DNA of 16,589 bases from an uncultured Lachnospiraceae bacterium (GTDB lineage Bacteria > Bacillota > Clostridia > Lachnospirales > Lachnospiraceae). Shown here piece by piece: positions 14,083 through 16,589 of the stretch. Where the stretch lies: the NCBI GenBank assembly GCA_958405355.1, contig CATYEA010000013.1:1-16589 (forward strand). Direction: 5' to 3'. Made by a program: the position numbers and the translations under genes. Position 1 is the first letter of the stretch; each line of letters opens with the position of its first letter. Under the pieces are notes generated by a model. The model was given only the letters and a program-made list of their open reading frames with translations, searched no databases and had not been told where the DNA came from.

Positions 14083-15357
14083 TTATTTTTCTACTGCTGC
14101 GTCCGTAATCATTTCGAGCGCTTTCTGTGCGGACATATCATTTTTCATCAAATCCTTGTCCATGTATTCTCTGACTTTATCTGCTTCCATGCTCCAAGAT
14201 TCAGCAAGTCTCTGGATTTCAGCCTCAATTTCTTCATCTGTAATTTCAATATTTTCAGCAGCAACAATAGCATCAAGAACAAGACGGTTCTTAATATTTG
14301 CCAATGCCTGTGGTTTTAACTGTTCAGCAAGCTGCTGTGGTGTCATGCCTGTATATTTGAAGTAAACATCCATGCTGAGTCCCTGGGCAGCCAGTTCCTG
14401 AGCATACTGATTCATCATATCATCTGTGCTCTTGCGAACCATAGCTTCCGGAATATCCATCTTTGCATTGCCGACAACAACATCCATAACCTTCTGCTGT
14501 TTTTCAGCTTTTGCTTCCTGAGCTTTTTTCTCTGCCAGGCTCTTCTTCAGATCTTCTTTGTATTCTTCTAATGTATCAAAGTCAGAAACATCCTGTGCAA
14601 ATTCATCATCTACGATCGGATAGTCTTTTGTTTTAACTTCATGTACTTTAACTTTGAATAAAGCTTCTTTTCCAGCCAGATCATCTGCATGATATGCCTC
14701 CGGGAATGTTACATGAACATCCACATCAGAACCAGCGGAAGCACCGATCAGCTGATCTTCAAATCCCGGAATAAAGGAACCGGAACCAAGAACAAGGCCA
14801 TAGCCTTCTGCAGAACCACCTTCAAATAATTCACCGTCTACGGAACCTTCGTAGTCGATCATTACTGTATCGCCATTTTCAGCCGGACGATCTACAGTTA
14901 CTTCTCTGGCATTCTGTTCCTGAACTTTTTTGATCTCAGCTTCGATATCTTCTTCTGTAACTTCAGCGCTTACTTTTTCAATTTCAACGCCCTTGTATTC
15001 TCCTAATTCAACTTCCGGTCTTAAAGCAACTTCTGCTGTGAAGATAAATGGTTTGCCTTTTTCAACCTGTACAACATCGATGCTTGGATAGGATGTGATA
15101 TCCAGTCCGGATTCCTTTGCTGCTGCTTCATAAGCACCTGGAATCAGATCATTTGCTGCATCTTCATAGAAAATGCTTGCTCCATAAAGTTTTTCGATAA
15201 TTGCCTGTGGTGCTTTACCTTTTCTGAAGCCCTGTACGGAAATCTGATTTTTATTTTTATTATAAGCCTTCGCCGTTGCAGCAACAAATTCCTCAGCAGC
15301 TACTTCAATGGTCAGTTTTGCCATATTGTTTTCTAACTTTTCTACCTGTACACTCAT
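14083..15357 (-). CDS. tig: Trigger factor (ribosome-associated chaperone, PPIase)
   Basis: This 424-residue protein has the three trigger-factor domains. The N-terminal ribosome-binding domain carries the signature GFRKGKAP (43-50). A FKBP-like prolyl isomerase domain follows at about 150-240 (GDTVMIDYEGSVDGELFEGG ... SFIPGFEDQLIG), then the helical C-terminal substrate cradle. It binds nascent chains at the ribosome exit. The start ATG 15357 gives MSVQVEKLENNMAKLTIEV, the usual family N-terminus. A longer frame from 15411 runs through the leader hairpin and is rejected. AGGAGG lies 12 bases upstream, slightly far. It is the first gene of the tig-clpP-clpX-lon-engB cluster, with a good promoter at 15422-15450. 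Confidence 0.97.
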   Translation of the reverse strand: MSVQVEKLENNMAKLTIEVAAEEFVAATAKAYNKNKNQISVQGFRKGKAPQAIIEKLYGASIFYEDAANDLIPGAYEAAAKESGLDITSYPSIDVVQVEKGKPFIFTAEVALRPEVELGEYKGVEIEKVSAEVTEEDIEAEIKKVQEQNAREVTVDRPAENGDTVMIDYEGSVDGELFEGGSAEGYGLVLGSGSFIPGFEDQLIGASAGSDVDVHVTFPEAYHADDLAGKEALFKVKVHEVKTKDYPIVDDEFAQDVSDFDTLEEYKEDLKKSLAEKKAQEAKAEKQQKVMDVVVGNAKMDIPEAMVRKSTDDMMNQYAQELAAQGLSMDVYFKYTGMTPQQLAEQLKPQALANIKNRLVLDAIVAAENIEITDEEIEAEIQRLAESWSMEADKVREYMDKDLMKNDMSAQKALEMITDAAVEK

Positions 15358-15384
15358 TGTATTTCTATTCCTCCTTAATTGGGC

Positions 15385-15410
15385 AAAATGCGTGAGAGCA
15401 TTTTTACGCA
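15385..15410 (-). promoter_or_regulatory. tig leader with two mutually exclusive hairpins
   Basis: In the tig 5' leader the minus-strand RNA can form AAAATGC/GCATTTT (15404-15398 with 15391-15385, 7 bp). Alternatively it can form TGCGT/ACGCA (15410-15406 with 15393-15389, 5 bp). The two share bases and cannot coexist. They lie between the transcription start and the ribosome site. A switch or stability role is possible, but no ligand or heat response is shown. Confidence 0.4.
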
Positions 15411-15421
15411 CTCTAATCTAT

Positions 15422-15450
15422 AGTATATAATATGGAAAGTCATATGTAAA
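15422..15450 (-). promoter_or_regulatory. SigA-type promoter of the tig-clpP-clpX-lon-engB cluster
   Basis: On the minus strand TTTACA (15450-15445), a 17-base spacer and TATACT (15427-15422) make a near-consensus promoter. Transcription would start near 15415, about 60 bases before the tig ATG. The spacer contains TATGACTTT, which is complementary to part of the unpaired stretch of the candidate guide RNA upstream. Confidence 0.75.
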
Positions 15451-15475
15451 TAGGCGAATTTGAAAAATTTAATGA

Positions 15476-15500
15476 GAAAAAGGCCCATTTACAGGCCTTT
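15476..15500 (-). terminator. Second intrinsic terminator upstream of tig
   Basis: AAAGGCC and GGCCTTT (15500-15494 with 15485-15479) form a 7-bp stem in the minus-strand RNA and are followed by a run of Ts. It backs up the terminator at 15511-15538, insulating tig from the locus upstream. Confidence 0.7.
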
Positions 15501-15510
15501 CCCCAAATAT

Positions 15511-15538
15511 AAAAAGGCAAAACACCAACGGTTCTGCC
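15511..15538 (-). terminator. Intrinsic terminator of the candidate guide RNA
   Basis: GGCAGAAC (15538-15531) pairs with GTTTTGCC (15523-15516) in the minus-strand RNA, 8 bp with one G-U, and is followed by TTTTTATA. It ends the transcript that carries the TnpB-like gene and the structured RNA. Confidence 0.8.
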
Positions 15539-15740
15539 CTTATGACTTTTATATAACTTCGGATACTCTCTGCCTGGACAAAGATGTCCAAACAATTCTT
15601 TGACAACCCCATACGAGCTGCCCGGCGGCACCCAACCGAAAGATTCCGCCCGTTGAGCGAAACCCTTTTTACAGTTTCCTGTTATTATTTTTATGAAACA
15701 ATGTCCTGCTGTCAAACATTCTGCATATGGCAGGACATGT
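15511..15740 (-). ncRNA. Candidate omega-RNA-like guide RNA at the 3' end of the TnpB-like gene
   Basis: This minus-strand region starts inside the last codons of the TnpB-like gene and ends at an intrinsic terminator. In order it holds: a 9-bp stem ATGTCCTGC/GCAGGACAT (15738-15730 with 15709-15701) spanning the stop codon; ACAG-GAAA-CTGT (15682-15671), a GNRA-capped hairpin; a domain with CAAC/GTTG, GGCGG/CCGCC and AATC/GGTT helices (15655-15604); and TGGACA-TCTT-TGTCCA (15590-15575). CCGAAG (15562-15557) can pair with TTTCGG (15641-15636) in the loop region of the central domain, a possible pseudoknot. Then comes a 16-nt unpaired stretch TTATATAAAAGTCATA (15556-15541), followed by the terminator. 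TnpB omega-RNAs share these traits: overlap with the gene's 3' end, several stems, a pseudoknot just before a guide of about 16 nt. No protein-like conservation is evident. I infer a guide RNA; covariation data are lacking. Confidence 0.6.
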
Positions 15741-16589
15741 GTTTACTCAAACTTTTCCAGGTCTTTCTTCCCAGGTTCACCCCGGCATTGACTCGGCGAT
15801 TCCCCTGATGTCCATTCTCACAAACAAATAACTCACCCCGTCGGCGCACCAAACCGCCGCAGACCGCGCAATATCTCTCGATATCCGACACTTCAGATTC
15901 AAGCACAAGAATGCCCGATTGCCATGCCTTATATTCCAAATGCGCACGAATCTGGTGATTCAGGCGCAGCGGTGACCAATTTCCCACTGATGCCATGACA
16001 TACTTCGTGAATTCTTTGCTGTATCGCGGGAGTACAATGACACCAGCTCCGGTTTCCTCACAAAAATCCACGATTTGACGGCTGATCTGATGGGCCATAT
16101 CCTCGCTGATCCACTTAAGCCTTTTCCAGTATTTTCTATTATCATTTCTGCCCGTTTTTTCTCCGACAGCCTTTTTTGAAACCCCAATCTTTTCCTGAAG
16201 CTTCCGACACCGATGGGCATAAGCTATGCCGCCTCTCATGAACCGCACCTCAGTCAGGCGGCCCGGCTCATCCACCACACAACATATGGCAATGGCATCC
16301 CCATTGGTAAACTGGACGGAACAGATTTTCATGTCCTCTGCCATGCGTTCCTTCAACGTCCTGCCATCCGGTACGACCTGACGAACCGGAACATGAAGCT
16401 GAACCACACCGTCCCTGAATACCAGCCTTGGAGACAGGCAGACCGCATCTTTCGGAATTATATTGCCGGATAAGCGTCCATGAATCCACCGCCATTTCTC
16501 ACCATCCCACACCTTGAGCCGGATAGAGTGACTGTCCAGATCCTTGTAATTTCCTTTATACAGAGTAACCCCAGATGCAAAAGCTTCTG
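15712..16589 (-). CDS. TnpB/Cas12-like protein with substituted RuvC catalytic residues (partial, N-terminus beyond right edge)
   Basis: The frame is open from the right edge (first full codon at 16587) to TGA at 15712, giving 291 visible residues. GTG at 16512 is only an internal codon. The C-terminal half follows the TnpB RuvC/zinc-ribbon plan: a RuvC-I-like strand (KICSVQFTNGDAIAICCVV), long bridging helices (RKLQEKIG ... YWKRLKWISEDMAHQISRQI), a RuvC-II strand (GVIVLPRYSKEF), the HLEYKAWQSGILV helix, a zinc ribbon (C240, C243, C256 and probably H260, visible numbering) and RuvC-III (GNRRVNAGVNL). The three acidic residues expected at VxxDxG, IxxEDL and DRDxNAA read Q92, P187 and R265, so nuclease activity is very unlikely although the gene is intact. 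Nuclease-dead TnpB homologues (TldR) are known RNA-guided transcription repressors. A structured RNA follows directly. A decayed transposon accessory gene is the main alternative. Confidence 0.82.
   Translation of the reverse strand, partial: EAFASGVTLYKGNYKDLDSHSIRLKVWDGEKWRWIHGRLSGNIIPKDAVCLSPRLVFRDGVVQLHVPVRQVVPDGRTLKERMAEDMKICSVQFTNGDAIAICCVVDEPGRLTEVRFMRGGIAYAHRCRKLQEKIGVSKKAVGEKTGRNDNRKYWKRLKWISEDMAHQISRQIVDFCEETGAGVIVLPRYSKEFTKYVMASVGNWSPLRLNHQIRAHLEYKAWQSGILVLESEVSDIERYCAVCGGLVRRRGELFVCENGHQGNRRVNAGVNLGRKTWKSLSKHMSCHMQNV

Noticed and set aside
15440..15715. Minus-strand 91-codon open frame downstream of the TnpB-like gene
   Set aside because: It has no ribosome site and no recognisable domain, and it runs through two terminators and several RNA helices. 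The structured-RNA reading explains the region better.
15511..15740. CRISPR array near the Cas12-like protein
   Set aside because: No direct repeats with regular spacers are present between 15358 and 16589. The guide-like element is single.
15358..16589. IS200/IS605 transposon ends or a tnpA gene
   Set aside because: No tnpA frame or clear end hairpin pair is visible within the window. The region beyond 16589 cannot be judged.

Overview
This window looks like a chromosomal segment of a gut-type Clostridia, most likely Lachnospiraceae. The evidence is moderate GC, strong AGGAGG-type ribosome sites, a DUF4179-type anti-sigma factor, a DUF4364 protein, a His-less HPr-like protein and a tig-clpP-clpX-lon-engB cluster. 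The assignment rests on gene content and protein similarity recalled from memory, not on a database search.

Left part (1-2700). An ECF sigma factor and its membrane anti-sigma partner, cut by the left edge, are transcribed leftward from an ECF-type promoter (TGAAAC, 17 nt, CGTC). An aldo-keto reductase is transcribed rightward from the same divergent region, which also carries two related perfect dyads (operator candidates). A GC-rich folded element and a terminator follow, then a small four-helix, histidine-rich DUF4405-like membrane protein.

Middle part (2700-7450). A leftward operon encodes a DUF362/di-[4Fe-4S] ferredoxin-like protein, an HPr-like protein lacking the phosphorylatable histidine, and an FlK-type hotdog thioesterase. 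A rightward operon encodes an NAD(P)-malic enzyme, a YhcC/TIGR01212 radical SAM protein and a DUF4364 winged-helix protein. Bidirectional terminators separate the convergent units.

Right part (7450-15460). A leftward proteostasis cluster reads trigger factor, ClpP, ClpX, Lon, the ribosome-biogenesis GTPase EngB and a beta-CASP metallo-beta-lactamase. Trigger factor handles nascent chains, ClpXP and Lon degrade regulatory and damaged proteins, and EngB acts in 50S assembly. Perfect or near-perfect RNA hairpins lie between clpX and lon and over the ribosome site of the metallo-beta-lactamase gene.

Far right (15470-16589). The most interesting locus is a TnpB/Cas12-like protein, cut by the right edge, that keeps the RuvC fold and zinc ribbon but appears to have lost all three catalytic acidic residues. 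Directly downstream, on the same strand, is a compact structured region. It has a 9-bp stem spanning the stop codon, a GAAA-tetraloop hairpin, a multi-stem domain, a possible pseudoknot strand, a 16-nt unpaired stretch and an intrinsic terminator. This is the layout expected of an omega-RNA with guide. I infer an exapted nuclease-dead TnpB (TldR-like) RNA-guided DNA-binding system next to tig. A 9-nt complementarity between the guide-like stretch and the tig promoter spacer gives a testable but unproven target.
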